64,000 nt of DNA from Nanosynbacter sp. (GTDB lineage Bacteria > Patescibacteriota > Saccharimonadia > Saccharimonadales > Saccharimonadaceae). Positions 57,728 to 64,000 of the stretch are shown one piece after another. Positions within the stretch are counted from its first letter, which is position 1. Every line of letters starts with the position of its first letter. Below the pieces are notes generated by a model. It ran no database searches. It saw nothing but the letters and a program-made list of their open reading frames with translations, and had not been told where the DNA came from. The translations under genes and the position numbers were made by a program. Location: positions 1-64,000 of the forward strand of contig JABZKD010000001.1 in NCBI GenBank assembly GCA_015257455.1, in the 5' to 3' direction.

Positions 57728-58108
57728 TTAAAACCTCATCGGCTTTAATCGTAGTGACCCAGTTCGGAGCTTCGAGTTGTAATCCATCGAAAAACAAAAA
57801 TTTCGATAAGTATTACACTTATTCATCGGAGATTTCACATCCGCATCACAGGTTCCTTGGATATTAAAATCATAACCCGTTCGATCGGTATGAACCACCC
57901 CGAGAATCTGCACATTTTTCAATGCCATAAATTCGCGTGTCGTTCCACCAGCTGGATTTTCTCGTTTCGAAAAAACCACCTTAAATTCCAAATCAATAGA
58001 AATATTCTGATCAAAAGCATACATATTTGCAGTATGAATACGATCCCGACTCGGACCATTCATTACCTCAAACACTAATGAGTTATCATTTCTTGCTGCA
58101 CTATTCAT
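57728..58108 (-). CDS. Hypothetical protein, 126 aa
   Basis: This is a beta-rich small protein (for example ISIDLEFKVVFSKRE and NVQILGVVHTDRTGYDFN) with three cysteines in DADVKSPMNKCNTYRNFCFS and nearby. I recognise no family. The start is set at ATG 58108 because AGGAGGTGTTT lies just upstream; the frame extends to a GTG at 58114 that overlaps the ribosome site. No signal peptide is visible. It is a single-gene unit. Confidence 0.6.
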   Translation of the reverse strand: MNSAARNDNSLVFEVMNGPSRDRIHTANMYAFDQNISIDLEFKVVFSKRENPAGGTTREFMALKNVQILGVVHTDRTGYDFNIQGTCDADVKSPMNKCNTYRNFCFSMDYNSKLRTGSLRLKPMRF

Positions 58109-58252
58109 AAACACCTCCTATTAAAGAACCACCCCGACATACGTTACGAGGTTAAACACTTAGCGATAATGCTAATCAATATATTTTAACATACTTATGC
58201 TAATGTGTCAATGTGAGCCACATCACCCACAGAATCTCGCAAGTGTAACACC

Positions 58253-58326
58253 TTGACAAAACCCAGATACTCTGCCATAATATAGCCGTTAAACTCATGT
58301 TTAGCTCGCGCAAATTTTTGCGAGCT
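58253..58326 (+). promoter_or_regulatory. Promoter-leader module 1 with hairpin
   Basis: TTGACA (58253-58258) and CATAAT (58276-58281) are 17 bp apart. The leader carries CCGTTAAACT and a hairpin AGCTCGC/GCGAGCT (58303-58309 with 58320-58326), then CTTTAAAAG and GGGG. The same module recurs at 60971-61043. Confidence 0.8.
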
Positions 58327-58349
58327 CTTTAAAAGAAAGGGGAATTGTT

Positions 58350-58679
58350 ATGGAAGAAAAAGAATTCGTCCACGACCCACGCTTCAAAACTCGCGGTATT
58401 TATCATCACTTCGAAGGAGAATCTTATCTCCTCATCGATACTGCCATCAATGAGGACACCGGAGAAAGAGTAGTAGTTTATTTGGCGCTTTATGATGATC
58501 TTCAACTCCATGTTCGTTCGTACGAGAAGTTCTTTGAGGAATTGGATCCGGTCAAGTATCCTAACGCCAAGCAGAAACATCGTTTTGAACTACTGGATGT
58601 TAGTGATTTTGACTACAATGTCTTCAAGAAGCAGCCGTCTCATAAGTATCAATACGTCGGCTTGTTGTTTAATGATTAA
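58350..58679 (+). CDS. DUF1653 family protein
   Basis: DUF1653 is a small beta-rich domain of about 65 residues found in many bacteria, often alone. The match is clear in GIYHHFEGESYLLIDTAINE, then RVVVYLALYDDLQLHVRSYE and KFFEEL. A C-terminal extension of about 40 residues (residues 70-109) follows the domain. The biochemical role is unknown. AAAGGGGAATTG precedes the ATG. It is first in a two-gene unit with helical-repeat paralogue 2, 19 bp downstream. Confidence 0.88.
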   Translation: MEEKEFVHDPRFKTRGIYHHFEGESYLLIDTAINEDTGERVVVYLALYDDLQLHVRSYEKFFEELDPVKYPNAKQKHRFELLDVSDFDYNVFKKQPSHKYQYVGLLFND

Positions 58680-58698
58680 TTCAAAAAGGAGGGGAAAT

Positions 58699-59802
58699 AT
58701 GAAAATCATTAGCAAATTACATATTTTAAAGGACGCCGCATCAATCGCTTATGAAAAATTAAACCAGAATTTCTGGTGTGGCACTTTCCAAGCTTTACAA
58801 AAATGCATTCAAGAATCGGAAGATGAGAAGAAATTAAGTTCAGCCTACAGTTTTTTGGCCAAACATTGGCCCAAAATGCACGAATCTGGCATCGACCTAG
58901 AGGAAATTGTTCAAGTTTTATATCCATTAGATATTATGGAGCAGTTCGAAGCACTCCAAGATGCTGGCGCGCACTTAGACATTAATCGAATTGCCCGATC
59001 GATTCCTGGAGGACACGGTAAGATAGACCTGCATCGCCTTTATTCCTTGGGTGCAGATATGGACATAATCGCAATTCATGATGATAGTCTCGAGCCCTGT
59101 TCGCTCGACGAGATTAACGACTTGATTATTAATGGCGTTTCTATCCAAGTCACATTTGACTTATCAGAAAGCCTCATCTTAGGCAGTGCGGAATATCCAG
59201 ATACCTTATTTAAGATACTCTATTTCTTTTACTCTCATGGTATTGATTCATGGAAAATTCGCGAAATGATCAATAAGGTCATTCCAGTAAAGTTCATCGA
59301 TGAGTCAAGTCTGTTATATATTGCTGACCTTATCGATGACATTATTGAGGGTCGGCCCGATAGGTGGCCTATTGTTGGCATTAAGTCTAAAGAATACTCC
59401 AAGCCTTGGATTTACCTTCACTGTGACGATTATCTCGGCATAAAGCCTGAAAAAACTCTAGCAAATCTGCCGAAAGCCATCTCTATACGTGATTTCATTC
59501 ACCATACTGGACTTCCGTATATTATAAGCAAAGTTAATTACCATGGTCTAACCCTCAAAGATTTTATCGATCTCAATTACCTGCCAGCTGGGGGTGACAT
59601 TGAAGAATTAGCCAAAGAAGCCAACTATGCGAGATTGCAGTATGAAGACCCAATTGATTGGCTTACTCTAGCCTACCTCAGCGACTCGGGCAGTAAGTTG
59701 GTTAATCGAAAAATGCTACTTGAGTACGGTGACCCATCGCGCTATAATGCGATAGACTATGATTTCGTTAAAAAATTCATGGAGAATAACTCGGCTCACT
59801 AG
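58699..59802 (+). CDS. Helical-repeat paralogue 2, 367 aa
   Basis: This all-helical protein is closely similar to the product of 61063-62220 along its whole length. Shared phrases are NQNFWCGTFQALQK, HESGIDLEEIVQVLYPLDI, DEINDLIINGVSIQVTFDLS, PDRWPIVGIKSKEYSKPWIY and LPAGGDIEELAKEA. It consists of repeating two-helix units with the pattern G-[IA]-x-[LI]-[DE]-x-I, resembling an alpha-solenoid. The start at 58699 is fixed by AGGAGGGGAAAT. It is cotranscribed with the DUF1653 gene and ends in a terminator. A scaffold or recognition role is inferred only from the fold. Confidence 0.7.
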   Translation: MKIISKLHILKDAASIAYEKLNQNFWCGTFQALQKCIQESEDEKKLSSAYSFLAKHWPKMHESGIDLEEIVQVLYPLDIMEQFEALQDAGAHLDINRIARSIPGGHGKIDLHRLYSLGADMDIIAIHDDSLEPCSLDEINDLIINGVSIQVTFDLSESLILGSAEYPDTLFKILYFFYSHGIDSWKIREMINKVIPVKFIDESSLLYIADLIDDIIEGRPDRWPIVGIKSKEYSKPWIYLHCDDYLGIKPEKTLANLPKAISIRDFIHHTGLPYIISKVNYHGLTLKDFIDLNYLPAGGDIEELAKEANYARLQYEDPIDWLTLAYLSDSGSKLVNRKMLLEYGDPSRYNAIDYDFVKKFMENNSAH

Positions 59803-59816
59803 CTCCCCAAAAAAAT

Positions 59817-59846
59817 AAGCCTCGACCCTGGTCGGGGCTTTTTTAT
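59817..59846 (+). terminator. Rho-independent terminator
   Basis: AAGCCTCGAC/GTCGGGGCTT around a short loop (one G-U pair) is followed by TTTT. A nearly identical terminator follows paralogue 3 at 62251. Confidence 0.88.
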
Positions 59847-59883
59847 GTTAATTTTACCCCCGGAAAATACAGCTGTCCATCTA
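59842..59883 (-). repeat. Decayed duplicate of the HD gene 3' end
   Basis: Just after the stop of the 59884-60921 gene, the minus strand reads DGQLYFPGVKLT then stop in another frame. This copies the gene's own tail EGYLYLSGVKIT then stop. It is a diverged tandem duplication of about 40 bp. Confidence 0.6.
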
Positions 59884-60921
59884 TTATGTAATTTTTACCC
59901 CCGACAGATACAGATACCCCTCCATTTTATAGGCCAAATTTTTCTCGATATAACCCTTCGCAATTTTACAAGCTTTCGACATCCGCTCGCCCTGCCACAA
60001 TGGATCAATATAACGCACTTTCGTCTGGCAATTCACTACATATACCCCCTCTGGACATTCTTCAAAACTTTTTGCCTTCTTTATTTTCTTTGCCTTCCGC
60101 CAAGCCCAAAAAGCATCACCATAATCTGAAGCTAAAATCAGTTTAATCACTTCCGATTCTTTCATTTGGTACAAATCTGCCACCGAAATCCTTCCAGATT
60201 CACTCATTTTCTTCAAAATATCCGCAATCAGCTGCATTGAATAACGTGTTCGGTCCTCACGGTAAAATATAGATAACTGCGAAGTTAGTTTAACAAATTT
60301 TCGTGCGATTTTTTTCGTCTGAAACCCCAATTCCTTTACCCCATTTTCGTCTAATTGCACTACAATATCCGCATATATTTCACGGATTTCTACCAAATCC
60401 GCCACCCCATACGCGAAGAACATGTTCGCCAGTGAATATTCCAAACGATCTGCTGACAACTTTGGCGTATTGTTATCCGCAATCGGATACAGATGGTAGT
60501 TATCCACCTCGGAAATTAAAATACCGTCTCGTTTCAATAGTCGCCCAATCTCCGGCGACCCCGCAATCATCTCTGTCGTCAAATCTTCGGTCGACTCCTG
60601 CATTAAATGGTCGCCGTTCATGAAATCCACGCAATGCTTAAAAACTGGGGTCGCAATATCATGAAAAAGCCCCGCCAAAGTCTGTTTTTTATCGTGAGTA
60701 AAATGCCAGACCACCAAGGCTACCCCTATTGCGTGATCTAAACTTGAATAAAATCTCTGATTTTCAAACAAATCTGAATAAATCGTTCCGCAAGTCGTAC
60801 TAATATATTTCTGCTTCTGTAAGATCGGTGTCTCAACATACTCCTGTATCCATTCTGGAAAATCCGGCTCTAAAATTGCATGGAATTTTTGAATCAATTC
60901 TTCTGCCCCACGCTCTATCAT
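59884..60921 (-). CDS. HD-domain phosphohydrolase
   Basis: This 345-residue protein of the HD superfamily probably hydrolyses a nucleotide phosphate bond with bound metal. The motif is clear: NQRFYSSLDHAIGVALVVWH supplies the first His, GLFHDIATPVFKHC supplies the HD pair, and a later DRLEYSLANMFFAYG supplies the second Asp. The remainder is helical. The overall length and the order of motifs recall dNTPase or YfbR-type proteins but do not fix the substrate. TATAAT ends 7 nt before the ATG, so it is probably leaderless. Confidence 0.85.
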   Translation of the reverse strand: MIERGAEELIQKFHAILEPDFPEWIQEYVETPILQKQKYISTTCGTIYSDLFENQRFYSSLDHAIGVALVVWHFTHDKKQTLAGLFHDIATPVFKHCVDFMNGDHLMQESTEDLTTEMIAGSPEIGRLLKRDGILISEVDNYHLYPIADNNTPKLSADRLEYSLANMFFAYGVADLVEIREIYADIVVQLDENGVKELGFQTKKIARKFVKLTSQLSIFYREDRTRYSMQLIADILKKMSESGRISVADLYQMKESEVIKLILASDYGDAFWAWRKAKKIKKAKSFEECPEGVYVVNCQTKVRYIDPLWQGERMSKACKIAKGYIEKNLAYKMEGYLYLSGVKIT

Positions 60922-60970
60922 ATTCTATATTATACTTTATTCTCTTAGAGGATTCAGTACCTTAACTATA

Positions 60971-61043
60971 TTGACAAAATATAATCTTAATGCCATAATA
61001 TATCCGTTAAACTTAAGTTTAGCTCGCGCAGATTTTGCGAGCT
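60971..61043 (+). promoter_or_regulatory. Promoter-leader module 2 with hairpin
   Basis: TTGACA (60971-60976) and CATAAT (60994-60999) are 17 bp apart. CCGTTAAACT and the hairpin AGCTCGC/GCGAGCT (61021-61027 with 61037-61043) follow, then CTTTAAA and GGGGG. It is a near copy of the module at 58253-58326. Confidence 0.8.
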
Positions 61044-61062
61044 CTTTAAAAAAGGGGGTATC

Positions 61063-62220
61063 ATGAATATTTTTAGAAAATTACATATTTTTAAGAACAC
61101 TGCAGTAACCGCTCATGGAAAAATCGACCAGAACTTCTGGCGCAATACTTTTCAGGACATCGAGAAACGCGTAGCAAAAAACGATGATCAAGAAAAGATC
61201 AAATCAGATCGTGATTTTCTCAAAAAACACTGGCGTGAAATACACGATTCTGGAATTGATTTGGAACGGATTCTTAAGATTATGGATCCCTTAGAAATTC
61301 TATATCAGTTTAAAGAACTTCAAGCTGCTGGTATGCAATTAGATATCAATCAAATTGTCTACTCTATACATGAATGGCCTAACAACAAGGTAGATTTACA
61401 CTACCTTCATTCGCTTGATGCCGATATGGACCAGATTGCTTATCGTGGTAATCTTGAACCCAATTCGCTCGACGAGATTAACAACTTAATCATTAATGGT
61501 GTTTCTGTACAGACTACTTTTGAATTATCTGAAGATTATATCTTGAGTAATGCAGATTATCCAGATAACCTATTTAAGATACTCAGCTTCTTTTATACTC
61601 TTAGTATTACCTCAGAACAAATTCGCAGTATAATCAGTAGGATTATTCCCACCATATTTGTCGACGAAGTAAAACTTTTTCCAATCAAAAGCATCATTGA
61701 CGATATCGTCAACTCTTCACCCGACAAATGGCCAAGTATTGGCATCAAGCCTAGTGAGTACGCTAAACCATGGATATGTCTTAACTACTATCGTTACCTT
61801 GGTGTAGATTCTGGTAAAACTCTGTCTGACCTACCAAGTGTAGATTATGGCAAAACTCTAGCTGACCTACCGGAAGCTGTATCGGTGCATGATTTCATTT
61901 ATCACGTCAGTCTCGGCGAAATTGAACGTGAAATCAGTTATCAAGGATACACCTTCGATCAGTTTATTCGGAGAAGCTTTTTACCAGCTGGCGGTGATAT
62001 TGAGCAATTAGTTCAAAAATCTTTTTCCGAGAACATGGACTACGAAGACCCCGTAGGGTGGCTAATTCTTGCTGCTATCTATGTTAATGGCGGAAAATTA
62101 ATCAACAGGTACAAGTTATCTAAATATGCCAATCCAACCAATTACTTCAGCGTTGATCTAAAGTTTGTCACAGAGTATTTCCCCAAAATTCTCACGGATA
62201 GAGAAGAAGATCCCACTTAA
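61063..62220 (+). CDS. Helical-repeat paralogue 3, 385 aa
   Basis: This is the closest relative of paralogue 2, starting MNIFRKLHIFKNTAVTAHGK and sharing HDSGIDLERILKIMDPLEI, DEINNLIINGVSVQTTFELS, PDKWPSIGIKPSEYAKPWIC and LPAGGDIEQLVQKS. It has an internal tandem duplication (GKTLSDLPS then GKTLADLPE, about residues 270-290) absent from paralogue 2. It is preceded by the same promoter-leader module but lacks the DUF1653 gene. GGGGGTATC precedes the ATG. The function is unknown; the fold is probably an alpha-solenoid. Confidence 0.7.
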   Translation: MNIFRKLHIFKNTAVTAHGKIDQNFWRNTFQDIEKRVAKNDDQEKIKSDRDFLKKHWREIHDSGIDLERILKIMDPLEILYQFKELQAAGMQLDINQIVYSIHEWPNNKVDLHYLHSLDADMDQIAYRGNLEPNSLDEINNLIINGVSVQTTFELSEDYILSNADYPDNLFKILSFFYTLSITSEQIRSIISRIIPTIFVDEVKLFPIKSIIDDIVNSSPDKWPSIGIKPSEYAKPWICLNYYRYLGVDSGKTLSDLPSVDYGKTLADLPEAVSVHDFIYHVSLGEIEREISYQGYTFDQFIRRSFLPAGGDIEQLVQKSFSENMDYEDPVGWLILAAIYVNGGKLINRYKLSKYANPTNYFSVDLKFVTEYFPKILTDREEDPT

Positions 62221-62250
62221 CCTAAAGTTGAGTAATTTTATCTATCTGTA

Positions 62251-62278
62251 AAGCCTCGACCCCCGTCGGGGCTTTTTC
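62251..62278 (+). terminator. Rho-independent terminator
   Basis: AAGCCTCGAC-CCCC-GTCGGGGCTT (one G-U pair) is followed by TTT after helical-repeat paralogue 3. Confidence 0.88.
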
Positions 62279-62279
62279 T

Positions 62280-62308
62280 TTGACATAAATTATAAAATAT
62301 ATTATAAT
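62280..62308 (+). promoter_or_regulatory. Consensus promoter of the alpha-CTD-like gene
   Basis: TTGACA (62280-62285) and TATAAT (62303-62308) are exactly 17 bp apart. They are followed by a leader of about 48 nt ending in TAGGAGGGG. Confidence 0.85.
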
Positions 62309-62363
62309 ATAATTATTGTATTATTTTATACACATTGCACATTTCATACATAGGAGGGGAACT

Positions 62364-62843
62364 ATGACCGAACACATTACGAAACGCGACAACAAACGAT
62401 TCATTCATCAGGATAAGGACGATTTTCTCAAATTTCGTGACCTCGTCGAGGCGCATCAAGCGATTTCCGCTTCCGCCGCCTGTCGTCAAGAAGCTGCGCT
62501 TAAACTAGCACTCAAAAGGCTTCAGCAATCAGAGGAAATTAAAACCCGTGATTATATCTTGATCGAGCTTCAAAAACTTAGTCAAGGCACCAGCGAGCCA
62601 GCCAATATGGCTTCTAAGTACCTGATTAAGAACGATCCCGGCCACGCCAGTATCGATATCTTGAATCTCAAGCCTAGGCCTTATCACTGCCTAAGAAATC
62701 GTAATATCAATACCATTCAAGATATTTTATCGCTTGACTCAATCGATTGGGGTAGGATTCGTAATCTCGGCAAAGTTTCCATTCAGGAAATCATCCAGGC
62801 CATGCATGACCTCGGTTATGCCGATTTCTATATCCCACATTAA
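62364..62843 (+). CDS. Stand-alone RNA polymerase alpha-CTD-like protein
   Basis: In this 159-residue protein, residues about 1-95 are helical and polar, without a recognised fold. Residues about 98-157 match the alpha C-terminal domain: IDILNLKPRPYHCLRNRNIN, then TIQDILSLDSIDWGRIRNLG, then KVSIQEIIQAMHDLGY. The helix-hairpin-helix RNLGKVSIQEI corresponds to the DNA- and activator-contact part of RpoA (compare residues 262-316 of the rpoA gene here). It has no NTD, so it cannot assemble as alpha. It may bind promoter DNA or compete with RpoA, which is inference. The start follows AGGAGGGGAACT. Confidence 0.75.
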   Translation: MTEHITKRDNKRFIHQDKDDFLKFRDLVEAHQAISASAACRQEAALKLALKRLQQSEEIKTRDYILIELQKLSQGTSEPANMASKYLIKNDPGHASIDILNLKPRPYHCLRNRNINTIQDILSLDSIDWGRIRNLGKVSIQEIIQAMHDLGYADFYIPH

Positions 62844-62848
62844 TTCAG

Positions 62849-62880
62849 AAAGCTCCCAAAAATCGGGGGCTTTCCTTTTT
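62849..62880 (+). terminator. Rho-independent terminator
   Basis: AAAGCTCCC/GGGGGCTTT (one G-U pair) is followed by CCTTTTT after the alpha-CTD-like gene. Confidence 0.82.
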
Positions 62881-62947
62881 AAAAAAACGCTTATTAAAGA
62901 CCAGCTATTCTTTTTTGACATAACTATTTTCAAAGATGTTACTAGAA

Positions 62948-62976
62948 TTGACTTTTCAAACCTTTTATGTTAAAAT
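62948..62976 (+). promoter_or_regulatory. Promoter of the sigma-4-like gene
   Basis: TTGACT (62948-62953) and TAAAAT (62971-62976) are 17 bp apart. Confidence 0.75.
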
Positions 62977-62982
62977 ACATAG

Positions 62983-63092
62983 ATTAAGTCATTCCGACTT
63001 AATTGGCGATTCTTCGTATGAAGGACGTTTCACCACACTGAAAAGTGAGTACCTTAAAAGAAGATTTAAAGTTTAAGGTCTTTCATTTTTCT
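62983..63092 (+). promoter_or_regulatory. Four-hairpin 5' leader of the sigma-4-like gene
   Basis: The leader contains ATTAAGTC/GACTTAAT (62983-63003), CTTC-GTAT-GAAG (63012-63023), CACT-GAAA-AGTG (63036-63047) and a terminator-like ACCTTAAA/TTTAAGGT (63051-63079) followed by CTTTCATTTTT. AGGAGGG comes about 10 nt later. This is the layout of an aptamer plus attenuator. Confidence 0.6.
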
Positions 63093-63112
63093 ATTTTTAG
63101 GAGGGTAAAGAT

Positions 63113-63772
63113 ATGAAACATGAAACTAACATCGTAGAAAAGACAACAGTTAAATCTGCTAGCCTGCTTGACCACATCTGTCATTTAGGCCTCAGTAAAC
63201 ACACTGAGAGCTACCTCAGCAACAAATTCGGCACCACGAGTGAACTGCTCTGGAAGGTTCGCCACGAAGCATACCTTAGAGAGCATCATCCAGAAAACAG
63301 CAGTTATCTCGAGAAGCCACTTTGGGATGCCTTGGTCGCTTTTGATCGTGCCGGCTACATTCGACACGACATTAAGCCCGAGGATTTTATTCTCAATCGA
63401 CTTCGTAGACTGGCCAAATCCGAGCAATATCAAGCCTGGAATTGCGCTGCTAATCTCGAAGATTTTTGCGAAGTTCGTCCAGAACAGGGAAGTTCCGATC
63501 AATCTGACTTCGCTTATGGTAACCAAAGGTATGAAAATTTCACACCACTCACCGAAAAACAGCGTGAGGAAATTCGGCAGATTCTAAAAGATGTTATTCC
63601 TGACGAGTTGACTTACCAGATTATTTGTTTTCGGTATTCGCTCGAGGATGGTAAATGTCATCCCACCGCTGAGACCGCGTTGAGGCTTAATCGCAAGATT
63701 AGTAAAGTCCGTGGACTAATGAAGAAAGCCTATTTCTATATCAAAGATTGCGATCTCTTCGATGTCATCTAA
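63113..63772 (+). CDS. Sigma region 4-like transcription protein, 219 aa
   Basis: In this 219-residue protein the C-terminal part (about residues 145-215) resembles sigma70 region 4. LTEKQREEIRQILKDVIPDE is followed by YQIICFRYSLEDGKCHPTAE and LRLNRKISKVRGLMKKAYFY. Compare the general RYGLDDG-x-x-x-T-x-x-E and R-x-R-V-R pattern. The N-terminal segment SLLDHICHLGLSKHTESYLS is faintly like an alpha-CTD helix-hairpin-helix. Region 2 is absent, so it is not a full sigma factor; it could be an anti-sigma-like or co-regulator protein. AGGAGGGTAAAGAT precedes the ATG. It follows the alpha-CTD-like gene. Confidence 0.65.
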   Translation: MKHETNIVEKTTVKSASLLDHICHLGLSKHTESYLSNKFGTTSELLWKVRHEAYLREHHPENSSYLEKPLWDALVAFDRAGYIRHDIKPEDFILNRLRRLAKSEQYQAWNCAANLEDFCEVRPEQGSSDQSDFAYGNQRYENFTPLTEKQREEIRQILKDVIPDELTYQIICFRYSLEDGKCHPTAETALRLNRKISKVRGLMKKAYFYIKDCDLFDVI

Positions 63773-63780
63773 ATCTTCAG

Positions 63781-63807
63781 AAACCCCGCCTCATCGCGGG
63801 GTTTTCT
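63781..63807 (+). terminator. Rho-independent terminator
   Basis: AAACCCCGC/GCGGGGTTT (9-bp perfect stem) is followed by TCTCTT after the sigma-4-like gene. Confidence 0.85.
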
Positions 63808-63911
63808 CTTGTCCAAAATTTTCCACTCATGGTAAACCCATAACAATAGCCCAAGCACTATAGACGCATGATATTACTCAATATATTACATGCACTTCAT
63901 GTTTTTACCAT

Positions 63912-63940
63912 AAAAAAGACTGCTTAATCTCTAAGCAGTC
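63912..63940 (-). terminator. Minus-strand terminator of a gene beyond the window
   Basis: The perfect 8-bp stem GACTGCTT/AAGCAGTC (plus 63918-63940) is followed on the minus strand by TTTTTT. It implies a minus-strand gene entering from the right. Confidence 0.7.
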
Positions 63941-63972
63941 GAAAGATTGAAAAGGTATTAGAACAAAGTTAT

Positions 63973-64000
63973 TCATTTTTTATACTCACGATTAATTTCG
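63973..64000 (-). CDS. Possible C-terminal end of an off-window gene
   Basis: One minus-strand frame reads EINREYKK then TGA at 63975-63973, about 33 bp before the minus-strand terminator. Only eight codons are visible, so this is suggested mainly by the terminator. Confidence 0.3.

Overview
The window looks like a chromosome segment of an ultra-small Candidate Phyla Radiation bacterium, most likely a Saccharibacteria (TM7) relative. This is inferred from gene content and protein style, not from a database search. Supporting points are a compact secY-to-rpsI ribosomal block with Gram-positive-like promoters, glyA and trpS genes, no biosynthetic operons, very many small lineage-specific proteins, a sortase and a large surface protein. 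TGA is used as a stop codon (for example at 41810-41812 and 46087-46089), so this is not the UGA-recoding SR1/Gracilibacteria code.

Layout. 1-7.6 kb: secY, a sortase where adk-map would usually lie, infA, a zinc-ligand-free rpmJ, rpsM-rpsK-rpsD-rpoA-rplQ-rplM-rpsI. 8-10 kb: a GtrA-like membrane protein and two small genes with their own promoters and terminators. 10-22 kb: an envelope polysaccharide locus with a double GT4, a Wzy-like polymerase, two GT2 enzymes with a shared 5' half, a pyruvyl-transferase family protein, a Wzx-like flippase, an LCP ligase, a VanZ-like protein and, on the other strand, a Wzz/BY-kinase fusion. Its core is clearly more A+T-rich than the flanks. 22-38 kb: housekeeping and cell-surface genes (NYN protein, glyA, an ABC exporter, trpS, a CYTH protein, two exported proteins, RluA-type pseudouridine synthase, a delta-prime-like protein, a TPR protein), three tRNA genes and several short structured RNA candidates. 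38-64 kb: an accessory region of small independently transcribed genes on both strands.

The accessory region holds the most unusual material. Three long proteins at 42.7-47.1 kb share an N-terminal GW-x-x-VA-x-[LM]-A motif. One of them resembles the HopA1 effector family, one carries a nucleotidyltransferase-like head behind an Asp/Tyr-rich tail, and a 38-residue microprotein is overlapped between two of them. Next come a Fic protein behind five copies of a 12-bp operator-like repeat, a DUF2268 metalloprotease, an HD (p)ppGpp-hydrolase-like protein, a free-standing CdiA-CT-like nuclease and an ADP-ribosylglycohydrolase. This is a concentration of nucleotide-modification and toxin-type chemistry. 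The right end has a three-member family of helical-repeat proteins, two with duplicated promoter-leader modules, followed by a stand-alone RNA polymerase alpha-CTD-like protein and a sigma-region-4-like protein.

Expression style is two-sided. Many genes have a TATAAT-like box ending 6-8 nt before the ATG and no Shine-Dalgarno, as expected for leaderless mRNAs. Accessory genes use TTGACA-17-TATAAT promoters, strong GGAGG sites and 5' leaders that often contain terminator-like hairpins. A dispersed hairpin repeat, partly echoing tRNA-Thr 3' ends, occurs between 37 and 49.5 kb. All functional calls come from reading motifs by eye.
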